From: Fusibacter paucivorans
GTDB lineage: Bacteria; Bacillota; Clostridia; Peptostreptococcales; Acidaminobacteraceae
Assembly: GCF_018390735.1 (NCBI RefSeq)
Contig: NZ_JAHBCL010000024.1
Coordinates: 1-64,000, forward strand
Reading direction: 5' to 3'
Length of the DNA stretch: 64,000 nucleotides
A program made the translations under genes and the position numbers. Below are positions 33,213 to 41,752 of this stretch, piece by piece. Under the pieces are notes generated by a model. It ran no database searches. It saw only the letters and a list, made by a program, of their open reading frames with translations, and was not told the DNA's origin. Each line of letters opens with the position of its first letter. Positions within the stretch are counted from its first letter, which is position 1.

Positions 33213-35633
33213 GTGTTAAAACAACGGATTAAAAATGGCACGCTGATCTTTGATGGTGCTATGGGGACTTATCTTCAGAAAAGCGGTATGGCTGCTGGTG
33301 AACATCCAGAGACATTGAATATTTCACAGCCGGCGTTAATACAGTCCATACACCTTAAATATTTAAAAGCGGGTTGTGATGTGCTTACCACCAATACATT
33401 CGGCGCAAGTCCGCTTAAATACCCCGGCGATATTGCACCTGCCATTGAAGCGGCAGTTGCAAATGCCAAGGCGGCAATTGATGCATATCAAAGGGAAACA
33501 GGTGATGCCTCACCAAAATATATCGCATTGGATCTAGGTCCGATTGGGCAGTTGTTGGCACCAATGGGAACCTTATCGTTTGACGATGCTTATGAGAGCT
33601 ATCGCAGACAAGCTGAAATAGGCATTAGAGCAGGCTGCGATTTGATATTAATTGAAACGCAAACCGATATTTATGAAGCCAAGGCAGCTGTTTTGGCATC
33701 AAAGGCCAGTGGTGATATTCCCGTTATTTGTACCATGTCTTTTGAAACGGGTGGTCGAACGTTTATGGGAACAGATATTGAAAGTATGGCGACGATCCTC
33801 GAAGATTTAGGGGTTGATGCACTTGGATTAAACTGTTCCTTCGGACCGAAGGAAATGCTGCCGCTCGTTGAGAAGCTCATTGGTGAAACATCGTGTCCGA
33901 TTCTCATTCAGCCGAATGCCGGTTTGCCGAAGACGATTGACAACATCACCGTTTACGATACAAAGCCATTGGCGTTTAAAGAAATTATGACGAAAATTAG
34001 GGCACTTGGCGTCACGCATATCGGCGGTTGCTGCGGAACCGATGAGCAGTATATAGCAGCATTAAAAGAAATTGTGATATTAATGCCGTCGCCAGATCGA
34101 AAACCGGCGCCTGAGCGCTTTAGAATTGCATCTTATGCCAAGACGGTTACCATTGGTGGCTGTGCACCTGTCGTCATTGGTGAGCGCCTCAATCCGACGG
34201 GAAAAAAACGGCTAAAGGAAGCGTTGCGGCAGCTGGATAAAGATTATATATTAAAGGAAGCCATTTCACAGATCGAACAGGGCGCAGCGGTGCTGGACCT
34301 CAATATCGGTTTGCCGGAAATTGATGAAGCCGCACTGATGCCCGTGCTCATTCGTGAAATTCAAGGGATCGCCGATATCCCAATTCAAATTGATTCATCC
34401 GATCTCAACTGTTTAGAGGCAGCTGCCAAGTACTATAACGGTAAACCGATGATCAATTCTGTCAGCGGCAAGCGTGAATCGCTTGATACGATATTGCCGA
34501 TTGTCAAGCGCTATGGTGCATGTGTTTTGGGTCTGACACTTGATGATAATGGAATCCCATCTGCTGCGGAGGCGCGTTTTGCCATTGCTGAAAAAATTGT
34601 TCGAGAAGCGGTTGCTTTAGGGATTCCCAAACGCAATATTATCATTGACTGTCTGGCGTTGACGGCATCTGCACAGCAGTCGGATGTTATCGAAACCATC
34701 AAAGCCATTCAACTTGTTAAGTCGCGTTTAGGGGTGCCGACGGTACTGGGAGTCAGCAACGTATCGTTTGGATTGCCATATCGACAGTTATTGAATCAAA
34801 CCTTCTATATTATGGCGATGACAGCGGGCTTGGATGCTGCCATTATCAACCCCGGCCATCAGGAAATGATGTCAGCACGCGATGCCTTTAACGTTTTAAA
34901 TGGATGGGATGAACAGTCGAAAGATTATATTCAAACATACGGTCATATTACAAAGCGTGTTGAAACGATCCGCAAGGAAGCGGTGTCAGGAGCTGATGCT
35001 GGCGATGGATCAACTGGCGGACTGTATGATATCATCCTGAAAGGGCTCAAAGGGCAGGCGAGTGAGACGGTTGAAGGCCTGCTTAAAACAATGCCGCCAA
35101 TGGCAATTGTCGATGAAATTATTATTCCGGCGCTGAATGATGTTGGCAGCCGATTTGAAAATGGAACGATCTTTTTGCCGCAGCTCATTCAGTCAGCCGA
35201 AACGGTTCAACAGGCTTTTGAAAGGCTTAAAGCGGCGCTCAGTGCCGTTGAAGGTGCTTCTATCTCGAAAGGCAAACTCGTTTTGGCAACGGTTCATCAC
35301 GATGTTCACGATATTGGCAAAAACATTGTGAAAGTCATCCTTCAGAATTATGGTTTTGAAGTTGTTGATTTGGGCAAGGATGTGCCGCCGGAGACTATTC
35401 TCGAAGCATGCGTGCAGTACGATATTCAGGTCGTTGGACTGAGTGCCTTGATGACCTCAACGGTGACTTCAATGGAGAAGACCATTGCATTAATCAAAAA
35501 GGAACGGCCGGAAACGATCTTCATCGTTGGCGGCGCCGTGCTCAATCCGGAATATGCTCAAATGATTCGCGCAGATCATTATGCAAAAGATGCTCGGGAA
35601 ACGGCACAGATTGTGCAGCAGTTATTTCGCTAA
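33213..35633 (+). CDS. metH: Cobalamin-dependent methionine synthase, without reactivation domain
   Basis: An 806-residue MetH. In order: homocysteine-binding barrel (about 1-290) with zinc cysteines in LNCSFGP and GGCCGT; pterin/methyl-THF barrel (about 315-590) starting GERLNPTGKKRLKEAL; a cobalamin cap domain (about 600-680); and the B12-binding domain with DVHDIGKNIVKVIL (axial His). The usual C-terminal reactivation domain is missing and is encoded just upstream. GTG 33213 has GGAGGG at about 33199-33204. The product methylates homocysteine with the methyl-THF made by MetF. Confidence 0.95.
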   Translation: MLKQRIKNGTLIFDGAMGTYLQKSGMAAGEHPETLNISQPALIQSIHLKYLKAGCDVLTTNTFGASPLKYPGDIAPAIEAAVANAKAAIDAYQRETGDASPKYIALDLGPIGQLLAPMGTLSFDDAYESYRRQAEIGIRAGCDLILIETQTDIYEAKAAVLASKASGDIPVICTMSFETGGRTFMGTDIESMATILEDLGVDALGLNCSFGPKEMLPLVEKLIGETSCPILIQPNAGLPKTIDNITVYDTKPLAFKEIMTKIRALGVTHIGGCCGTDEQYIAALKEIVILMPSPDRKPAPERFRIASYAKTVTIGGCAPVVIGERLNPTGKKRLKEALRQLDKDYILKEAISQIEQGAAVLDLNIGLPEIDEAALMPVLIREIQGIADIPIQIDSSDLNCLEAAAKYYNGKPMINSVSGKRESLDTILPIVKRYGACVLGLTLDDNGIPSAAEARFAIAEKIVREAVALGIPKRNIIIDCLALTASAQQSDVIETIKAIQLVKSRLGVPTVLGVSNVSFGLPYRQLLNQTFYIMAMTAGLDAAIINPGHQEMMSARDAFNVLNGWDEQSKDYIQTYGHITKRVETIRKEAVSGADAGDGSTGGLYDIILKGLKGQASETVEGLLKTMPPMAIVDEIIIPALNDVGSRFENGTIFLPQLIQSAETVQQAFERLKAALSAVEGASISKGKLVLATVHHDVHDIGKNIVKVILQNYGFEVVDLGKDVPPETILEACVQYDIQVVGLSALMTSTVTSMEKTIALIKKERPETIFIVGGAVLNPEYAQMIRADHYAKDARETAQIVQQLFR

Positions 35634-35868
35634 AACCAATAGATTAGTATTACGTTAGAAAGCCATTAGAATACACTAGAAACCTTGAATTCCGCTTATT
35701 GATGCTATAAACTTACACTATAGAGAACAGTTCAGGAAATTGTATCATTACCATTCGTTAGTCTTTCACGACAAAATGCTGTATTTTCGTATAATGAATA
35801 CCGTAACGGTTGTCGTGAACGAATAAAAATTTGAATGATGCAATTCGCTCAGTTACTTGGAGGTAAAC

Positions 35869-36114
35869 ATGGCGAAGAATAAACTTTGTAAAATTAGATC
35901 GGAAGGTAGAGTTTCTGGTGTTTGCGCCGGATTAGCAGATTATTTTAATATTGATGTCACCATCATACGGCTTATCTTTGTGTTAACAGCCTTCTTTGGT
36001 GTTGGATCGCCAATTGTGATTTACATCGTTCTGGCCATCGTCCTGCCGGAATACGACCCCGATTCTGTTGATTTCGAAGAAGTGTACGATGACGATGATG
36101 ATGAGCGTTACTAA
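35869..36114 (+). CDS. PspC-domain small membrane protein
   Basis: An 81-residue protein with one PspC domain: CKIRSEGRVSGVCAGLADYF, one to two membrane segments (IRLIFVLTAFFGVGSPIVIY, then a short hydrophobic helix) and an acidic tail ending in DDDDDERY. GGAGG lies before ATG 35869. It is a stand-alone gene with a TATAAT at 35790-35795 upstream (no good -35) and a terminator at 36152-36195. PspC proteins are linked to envelope stress; no PspA gene is near. Between metH and this gene (35634-35868) nothing else is recognised. Confidence 0.85.
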   Translation: MAKNKLCKIRSEGRVSGVCAGLADYFNIDVTIIRLIFVLTAFFGVGSPIVIYIVLAIVLPEYDPDSVDFEEVYDDDDDERY

Positions 36115-36151
36115 TCTGATAAAACGCGACAATGACAATATGGTTTTTATT

Positions 36152-36195
36152 AAAACGCAGGATTCTGTCCAATGGATGGTATGACTGCGTTTTTT
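36152..36195 (+). terminator. Intrinsic terminator after the PspC gene
   Basis: AAAACGCAG (36152-36160) pairs with CTGCGTTTT (36185-36193) around a 24-base loop that contains a small inner TCCA/TGGA stem; T continues to 36195. Confidence 0.8.
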
Positions 36196-36304
36196 ACGAA
36201 TATGTTATCTTATTAGAATGGTTATTCTTACTAATTGGCGTTATAATAAGGGTAGAGGAAATGAAAATCATTCGGATATAGAACAATAGATAGGATGCGA
36301 TAAC

Positions 36305-37786
36305 ATGAAAAAAGAAATACTTGAAACCATTGTTGACCCGGTGCTCACTTATGAAATGAAAGTTAACACCTTGGCAAAACATGCAGAAAACTGTTTAGAT
36401 GTTTTACCGCAGACAGATGCACTGAAAGCATATCGAGAAGCGGGCGTCATTTGCGATTTGTTTGAAGGCAACGCGCCTTACAGACCGCGTTATATACTGC
36501 CGGATTATGAGCGTTTTATGGCTGAGGGCAGTGCCTTTTTAAATTTAAAACCTGCCGAAGATCTTGAAGATGCTCTCAATAACTTGATCATCTTATATCG
36601 GCATGTACCTTCCATTACGACATTTCCCGTCTTTATCGGTGAACTGGATAAACTTTTGGAACCGTATATTGAAGATGAAGCAGTCGCTTACCGCGCTATT
36701 AAGCGCTTTTTAAAATATATTGATCGCACCATTACAGATTCCTTTTGTCATGCGAATATAGGGCCGGAAGCAACAGTAGCAGGACGCTTGATTTTAAAAG
36801 CAGAAAGAGAACTGCAAGATTCAATCCCGAATATTACCCTCAAATATAGCGCAGAAACGCCGGATGAATTTGCGATTGATGCCATTGAGACAAGCTTTAT
36901 AACGGCGAAGCCGAGCTTTGCCAATCATATGATGTTTACAGAAGAATTGGGCGATCGCTACGGCATTGCCAGCTGTTATAACGGCCTTTCAAAAGGCGGC
37001 GGTGCTTTTACACTGACACGCCTCGTCTTGTCTAGGCTCGCAGAGAAAACAGATGATTATCAGCACTTTTTGAAGGTGATGCTGCCGGATGTCGTCAAAG
37101 AGATGATCGGCTACATTCATGCACGCGTCGATTTTATCGACCGAGAAGTAGCTTTTTTTGACCACAGCTTTTTAGTCGAAGAGGGACTTTTAGACCGCAA
37201 TCGTTTTGCGGCGATGTTTGGTCTTGTCGGTTTAGCGGAAACAGTCAATCATTTTCAGCCTTCAGGATGCCGTTATGGTCATGACGCAATGGCAAATCAA
37301 ATGGGCGTTGAGATCATGGATCAGTTAGAGACATTGGTTAAGTCTTATACGCATGAGCGCCTGTGGCCGGATGGTCACTGCATGCTGCACGCGCAAGTGG
37401 GGATTGACACTGATTTGGGGATTTCGCCCGGTGTTCGTATTCCGATTGGTGAAGAACCGGATATTTACAGCCACTTGGCGCAAATTGAGCAATTCCACAA
37501 GTATTTTCCATCAGGTGTCGGTGATATTTTTGCATTTGATGAAACAGTTGAACGCAATCCGCAATATGTACTCGACATTATTAAAGGCGCTTTCAAACGC
37601 GGCATGCGCTATGTGTCATTCTATGGCGAGGATGCAGATGTGATTCGCATTACGGGATATCTTGTGAAAAAATCAGAAATAGAAAAATTGTCGAAAGGTG
37701 AGCAAGTACTTCGCGATACAGTTGTATTGGGAAAAGGCGCTGTTGACAATGGACGTGTTTTAGAGCGAAAAGTAACAGGTTTATAA
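36305..37786 (+). CDS. yjjI: YjjI-family glycyl radical enzyme
   Basis: A 493-residue protein of the YjjI (DUF3029) family, a short branch of glycyl radical enzymes. The candidate thiyl-radical cysteine is C224 in GIASCYNGLSKGGG, and the glycyl radical loop is RITGYLV with G451, 42 residues from the C-terminus. Classical members (PFL, diol dehydratases) are 700-800 residues, so this family is reduced. The substrate is unknown. The activase YjjW is encoded at 39283-39981, with an opposite-strand membrane protein gene between. A TATAAT at 36242-36247 and an imperfect palindrome around 36212-36236 lie upstream. The ribosome site (AGGATG) is modest. Confidence 0.88.
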   Translation: MKKEILETIVDPVLTYEMKVNTLAKHAENCLDVLPQTDALKAYREAGVICDLFEGNAPYRPRYILPDYERFMAEGSAFLNLKPAEDLEDALNNLIILYRHVPSITTFPVFIGELDKLLEPYIEDEAVAYRAIKRFLKYIDRTITDSFCHANIGPEATVAGRLILKAERELQDSIPNITLKYSAETPDEFAIDAIETSFITAKPSFANHMMFTEELGDRYGIASCYNGLSKGGGAFTLTRLVLSRLAEKTDDYQHFLKVMLPDVVKEMIGYIHARVDFIDREVAFFDHSFLVEEGLLDRNRFAAMFGLVGLAETVNHFQPSGCRYGHDAMANQMGVEIMDQLETLVKSYTHERLWPDGHCMLHAQVGIDTDLGISPGVRIPIGEEPDIYSHLAQIEQFHKYFPSGVGDIFAFDETVERNPQYVLDIIKGAFKRGMRYVSFYGEDADVIRITGYLVKKSEIEKLSKGEQVLRDTVVLGKGAVDNGRVLERKVTGL

Positions 37787-37808
37787 AAGAAGACTTGAGT
37801 GCATAGCG

Positions 37809-37862
37809 AACCCCCGTCATGACAGTTGCAATAATACTGATACGGTCATAACGGGGGTTTAT
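37809..37862. terminator. Bidirectional terminator between yjjI and the YibE/F-like gene
   Basis: AACCCCCGT (37809-37817) pairs with ACGGGGGTT (37851-37859), with an inner ATGAC/GTCAT extension, and T on the + strand side. It serves two converging genes. Confidence 0.85.
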
Positions 37863-37916
37863 AGTTGAATACTGTAAGAGCGTCAAAGGCTAGTGTGCCG
37901 ATTGCCATTTTGTCTT

Positions 37917-39068
37917 TTAAGCTTCGTTGTTTTTCGAATAAAGCAGCGCGGCGATAAAAGCCGTTAATGGCATGGTGAATAGAATGCCGAGACTTCCGAT
38001 TAGTGCTTGTAAGATTTCTGTGACGATGACTTCGCGATTTAAGACGTCAATGACAGAGGGATTATAGGAAACCATTAATAAAACGAAGGAAAGTGAACTG
38101 CCAATATAAGCCAAAATCAGTGTGTTTGACATCGTTCCCATAATGTCCTTACCAATATTGAGTCCTGAGCGAAATAAAGCGCTTCTGGATAAGTTCGGTG
38201 AAGATTGTTTGAGCTCATACAGTGATGACGCAATCGACATGGCGACATCCATAATGGCACCTAGAGCACCAATGAGAATTGCAGCATAGATGATTCCCTT
38301 TAGATCAATTGGATTGTCTGGATTGACAAACATGAGGTATGCGGAATCTTCGTCAATAAAACCGGTTAGTTTTAAAGTGCTGTTCAAAAAAAGTGTCAAT
38401 CCGGCTGAAACGAGAACGCCGCTAAAGCAGCCGATGATCGCGCAGTAACTCTTCGAGTGATAGCCATTGATGATAAGCAGTGTCGTCAGCGTTACAAAAA
38501 TACAGATGACAATGGTCCAAAAATATATATTGAATCCGGATAGTATGGCGGGAATAAAGACAAAGAAGATCGCCAAGACGGTTAAAGAAAGTGAAACGAG
38601 AGTATTGATACCCTGACGTCGGCCAAAGAGAATCAACAAGGCCGCAAAAACGAAAGCAATATAGATGAGGGCATCGGTTCGCTGATATTCTCCCAACGAC
38701 CATTCAGCACCTACAGTTTCATCGGGATAATGGTATAGAATAACCTTGTCGCCAGTGTCTACCGGTCTTAATTGCATCAGAATAAAGGTGTTTAAATTCT
38801 GATAACCGGTGACAACGGTTCCCTTATTGTCGCCGCGCAGGATTTCTGCTTTGAAAATGATGGTTTCATTCGTATAGTTCTCTGTTTCGCTGATGGCAAC
38901 GGTTTCTGTCTGATGATCCAGTATTTCAGTGACGCGAGCCTGCTCAACTTCTGTGTCATTTTGCCCTTCAAAAGCAGTGAGGTTTTTTGTTGCGTACTGA
39001 TTGCCAAACCAGAGTAGGATCATTGCGAGAAAAAGTGTTAAAAGATAGCTTGCATTTTTAGACATCAT
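37917..39068 (-). CDS. YibE/F-like multipass membrane protein
   Basis: A 383-residue minus-strand protein. An N-terminal membrane segment is followed by an extracytoplasmic beta-type domain (about 30-125; ARVTEILDHQTETV at its start), then about seven membrane segments with the YibE/F motifs GRRQGINTLVSLSLTVLAI and ILIGALGAIMDVAMSIASSL. YibE/F proteins are of unknown function, sometimes proposed as transporters. The start has no good ribosome site (ATG 39068 or 39065). It lies between yjjI and yjjW and points against yjjI. Confidence 0.82.
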   Translation of the reverse strand: MMSKNASYLLTLFLAMILLWFGNQYATKNLTAFEGQNDTEVEQARVTEILDHQTETVAISETENYTNETIIFKAEILRGDNKGTVVTGYQNLNTFILMQLRPVDTGDKVILYHYPDETVGAEWSLGEYQRTDALIYIAFVFAALLILFGRRQGINTLVSLSLTVLAIFFVFIPAILSGFNIYFWTIVICIFVTLTTLLIINGYHSKSYCAIIGCFSGVLVSAGLTLFLNSTLKLTGFIDEDSAYLMFVNPDNPIDLKGIIYAAILIGALGAIMDVAMSIASSLYELKQSSPNLSRSALFRSGLNIGKDIMGTMSNTLILAYIGSSLSFVLLMVSYNPSVIDVLNREVIVTEILQALIGSLGILFTMPLTAFIAALLYSKNNEA

Positions 39069-39241
39069 AATAGGACTCTACTTTCGCTGTAATAAATTGA
39101 GGCTGCTGTTTTTCATTGACTGGAATCTGCATCGAATGATCTACGCGAGATTCAACAGATAAAGTATATCAAAGTCATCTGATCCATGCAATTTGATAAA
39201 GGTGACAATTATATGAAATTAACGTTACATAAGCGAATTTA

Positions 39242-39250
39242 TGCTATAAT
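39242..39250 (+). promoter_or_regulatory. Extended -10 promoter of yjjW
   Basis: TGCTATAAT (39242-39250) is a perfect extended -10 element; the -35 region is poor. Start near 39257, 26 bases before ATG 39283. It is separate from the yjjI promoter. Confidence 0.6.
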
Positions 39251-39282
39251 GAATAGCAGAACGAATGTTTGCAGGAGACGCT

Positions 39283-39981
39283 ATGATTGGTTATGTCAGA
39301 AATATTATTACACACTCTGCGGTAGATGGCCCCGGCAATCGGCTCGTCATTTTTTTGCAGGGATGCAATTTTAATTGCCGTTATTGTCATAATCCGGAAA
39401 CGATACCGCGCGATTGGGAAAACAGTGCTTTTGAAATGGATGTTTCGGCTGTGGTCAATACGGTTGAACGCTATATTGATTATCTTTCAGGTGTTACGTT
39501 TTCAGGCGGTGAATGTACGCTTCAGTCAGCATTTTTACTAGCTTGCTGTCGCGCACTCAAAGAGAGAGGCGTTCACATTCTCATTGACAGCAATGGCTCG
39601 GCATCTGAAGATGTACTCACATCACTGGCTGCCTATGCAGACGGCTTTATGATTGATCTCAAATCCTTTTCGGGTCATTTGCACAAGGTACTGACAGATG
39701 CCGGCAATGCGCGTGTACTCGCCAATATATTGGCCTTAGCACAGTGCGGAAAACTTTATGAGGTACGAATGGTCGTCGTCCCAGGTTTTGCCGATACCCG
39801 CGAATCAATTGCGTGGCTGGCAGATCAGCACTTATTGCATATTCCCCTTAAACTGATTAAATACCGTGCACATGGTGTGACCGATCGGGCAAAAGCACTT
39901 GTGCCGCCAACAGATAATGAAATGCAAGACTTGAAAGCCTATGCGGAAAAACTGGGATTTCATAAAATTACAGTGGTGTAA
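39283..39981 (+). CDS. yjjW: YjjW-family glycyl radical enzyme activase (radical SAM)
   Basis: A 232-residue radical SAM protein. C28, C32 and C35 form the CxxxCxxC cluster in GCNFNCRYCHNPET, and the GGECTLQ motif binds SAM. No ferredoxin-like cysteine insert is present after the cluster, so it is PflA-like in size. It should abstract the hydrogen from G451 of YjjI. ATG 39283 with AGGAG five bases before is preferred over ATG 39265. Its promoter is separate and it is not adjacent to yjjI, but the family match (GNRLVIFLQG, MIDLKSFS) supports the pairing. Confidence 0.87.
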   Translation: MIGYVRNIITHSAVDGPGNRLVIFLQGCNFNCRYCHNPETIPRDWENSAFEMDVSAVVNTVERYIDYLSGVTFSGGECTLQSAFLLACCRALKERGVHILIDSNGSASEDVLTSLAAYADGFMIDLKSFSGHLHKVLTDAGNARVLANILALAQCGKLYEVRMVVVPGFADTRESIAWLADQHLLHIPLKLIKYRAHGVTDRAKALVPPTDNEMQDLKAYAEKLGFHKITVV

Positions 39982-40067
39982 TCATCTTGGGATTGGTGAT
40001 CATGATTCAACTTCCTCAAGTAACACACTGGAAAATCAAGTTTACAGAAACAGTATAAGGAGCTTTA

Positions 40068-40673
40068 ATGATAGATTATATTAAAGGAGAACTTGTTCAC
40101 GTTGATATCGATCACATCGTTGTGGATAACCGTGGTGTCGGCTATCAAATATTAACATCAAAGCAGTCTCAAAATGAACTGATGATGATGGATGGGGAGA
40201 TCATTTGTTATACGCAGTTGATTGTACGGGAAGATGCCATGCTGCTTGTTGGTTTTGCTTCAAAAGATGAACGAGCAATGTTTCAGAAGCTGACGTCAGT
40301 CAGCGGCATTGGCACCAAAGTTGCCATCGGCATGCTGTCGCATCAGGATTACCGTCAGCTGGCGCTTATGATTATGAAAGGTGATGTCAAAGGCATTACA
40401 GCAGCCCCGGGTGTCGGCAAAAAAACAGCAGAACGCCTTATCTTGGAACTGAAAGATAAAGTCGGTCATTTTGGCAGCGAAACGGTGACGGAGATGGATG
40501 CCGATGTGACAGACCCTGCAATATCAAATGTTTATACCGATGCACTTGAAGCACTTATTTCTCTAGGCTATGCGAAGCATGATGCGGAACACATGCTTCG
40601 GGGAATCGATATGACATCGATGACGGCAGAAGGCGTGATCAAAGAGGCGCTAAAGAAAATGATGGGGATGTAA
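40068..40673 (+). CDS. ruvA: Holliday junction helicase subunit RuvA
   Basis: A 201-residue RuvA. N-terminal OB domain (MIDYIKGELVHVDIDHIVVD), central helix-hairpin-helix pair (LTSVSGIGTKVAIGML; ITAAPGVGKKTAERLI) and the C-terminal RuvB-binding domain (DALEALISLGY). It targets RuvB to Holliday junctions. AAGGAGC precedes the ATG; ruvB follows 42 bases later. Confidence 0.96.
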   Translation: MIDYIKGELVHVDIDHIVVDNRGVGYQILTSKQSQNELMMMDGEIICYTQLIVREDAMLLVGFASKDERAMFQKLTSVSGIGTKVAIGMLSHQDYRQLALMIMKGDVKGITAAPGVGKKTAERLILELKDKVGHFGSETVTEMDADVTDPAISNVYTDALEALISLGYAKHDAEHMLRGIDMTSMTAEGVIKEALKKMMGM

Positions 40674-40715
40674 CGATTCCTGTAAAGGGGTAAGGCAGCA
40701 GAAAAAGGAGCAGAA

Positions 40716-41744
40716 ATGGATCGATTTATTACGCCGAACTTAATGGAGGAAGACCGTCAGGAAATGTCCATTCGACCAAGTCGAATGGCTGATTATATTG
40801 GCCAAGCCAAAACAAAAGAAAAGCTTACAATCTTTATGGAAGCAGCAAAATTGCGTGCTGAATCGCTTGATCACGTTTTGCTGTACGGGCCGCCTGGATT
40901 GGGAAAGACAACACTTTCATGTATTATTGCCAACGAGATGAACGTGGATATTAAAGTAACGTCCGGTCCGGCGATTGAACGCCCTGGTGATCTGGCGGCG
41001 ATCCTTACCAGTATGAAACCGAACGACGTACTTTTTATTGATGAAATCCATCGATTGAGTCGACATGTTGAAGAAGTTTTATACCCAGCGATGGAGGATT
41101 TTGCCATTGATATTGTCATTGGCAAGGGGCCGGGTGCGCGGTCGGTTCGACTGGATCTTCCGAAGTTTACGCTGATTGGAGCAACGACACGTGCCGGACA
41201 GCTGACGTCACCGTTACGAGATCGGTTTGGCGTTATCTGCAAACTGGAATTATACGATTCTGAGGATTTAGCTGAAATTATTAAGCGATCGGCGTCTGTT
41301 TTGGCGATAGAAATTGATGATGCTGCCGCAGTTGAAATGGCAATGCGAAGCAGAGGGACGCCGAGGATTGTCAATCGATTACTGAAACGAGTACGCGATT
41401 ATGCACAAGTGCGTGGAGAAGGGGTTATTACACTGGCGATTGCCAAGTCGGCGCTGGATCTTCTTGAAGTTGATGCATTGGGTTTAGATGCTGTTGACAG
41501 GCGTATTATTGATCATATGATTACGAACTTTGACGGCGGCCCTGTCGGACTTGAGACGTTAGCTGCTGCAACCGGTGAAGAGGCAACAACCATCGAAGAT
41601 GTTTATGAACCCTACCTGATGCAGATTGGCTTTATCAATCGAACGCCAAGGGGCAGGGTTGTTACCAATCGAGCAAGACAGCATTTAGGCTATCAGCTCA
41701 TTTTAGAAAGTGAGCAGTTAAGTCTTTCCATAGAAGATTTATAG
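40716..41744 (+). CDS. ruvB: Holliday junction branch migration ATPase RuvB
   Basis: A 342-residue AAA+ motor. Walker [12 protein letters not shown], Walker B FIDEIHRL, sensor 1 IGATTRAG, arginine finger in PLRDRFG and the C-terminal winged helix ([11 protein letters not shown]) are all present. It migrates junctions with RuvA. AAAGGAGC precedes the ATG and a SpoIID-like gene follows nine bases after the stop; ruvAB-spoIID-queA-tgt is a common Clostridia order. Confidence 0.97.
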   Translation: MDRFITPNLMEEDRQEMSIRPSRMADYIGQAKTKEKLTIFMEAAKLRAESLDHVLLYGPPGLGKTTLSCIIANEMNVDIKVTSGPAIERPGDLAAILTSMKPNDVLFIDEIHRLSRHVEEVLYPAMEDFAIDIVIGKGPGARSVRLDLPKFTLIGATTRAGQLTSPLRDRFGVICKLELYDSEDLAEIIKRSASVLAIEIDDAAAVEMAMRSRGTPRIVNRLLKRVRDYAQVRGEGVITLAIAKSALDLLEVDALGLDAVDRRIIDHMITNFDGGPVGLETLAAATGEEATTIEDVYEPYLMQIGFINRTPRGRVVTNRARQHLGYQLILESEQLSLSIEDL

Positions 41745-41752
41745 GAGGTTTC

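Noticed and set aside
39186-39374. 62-codon frame over the yjjW start
   Set aside because: Different frame from yjjW, lacks a ribosome site, and runs over the promoter.
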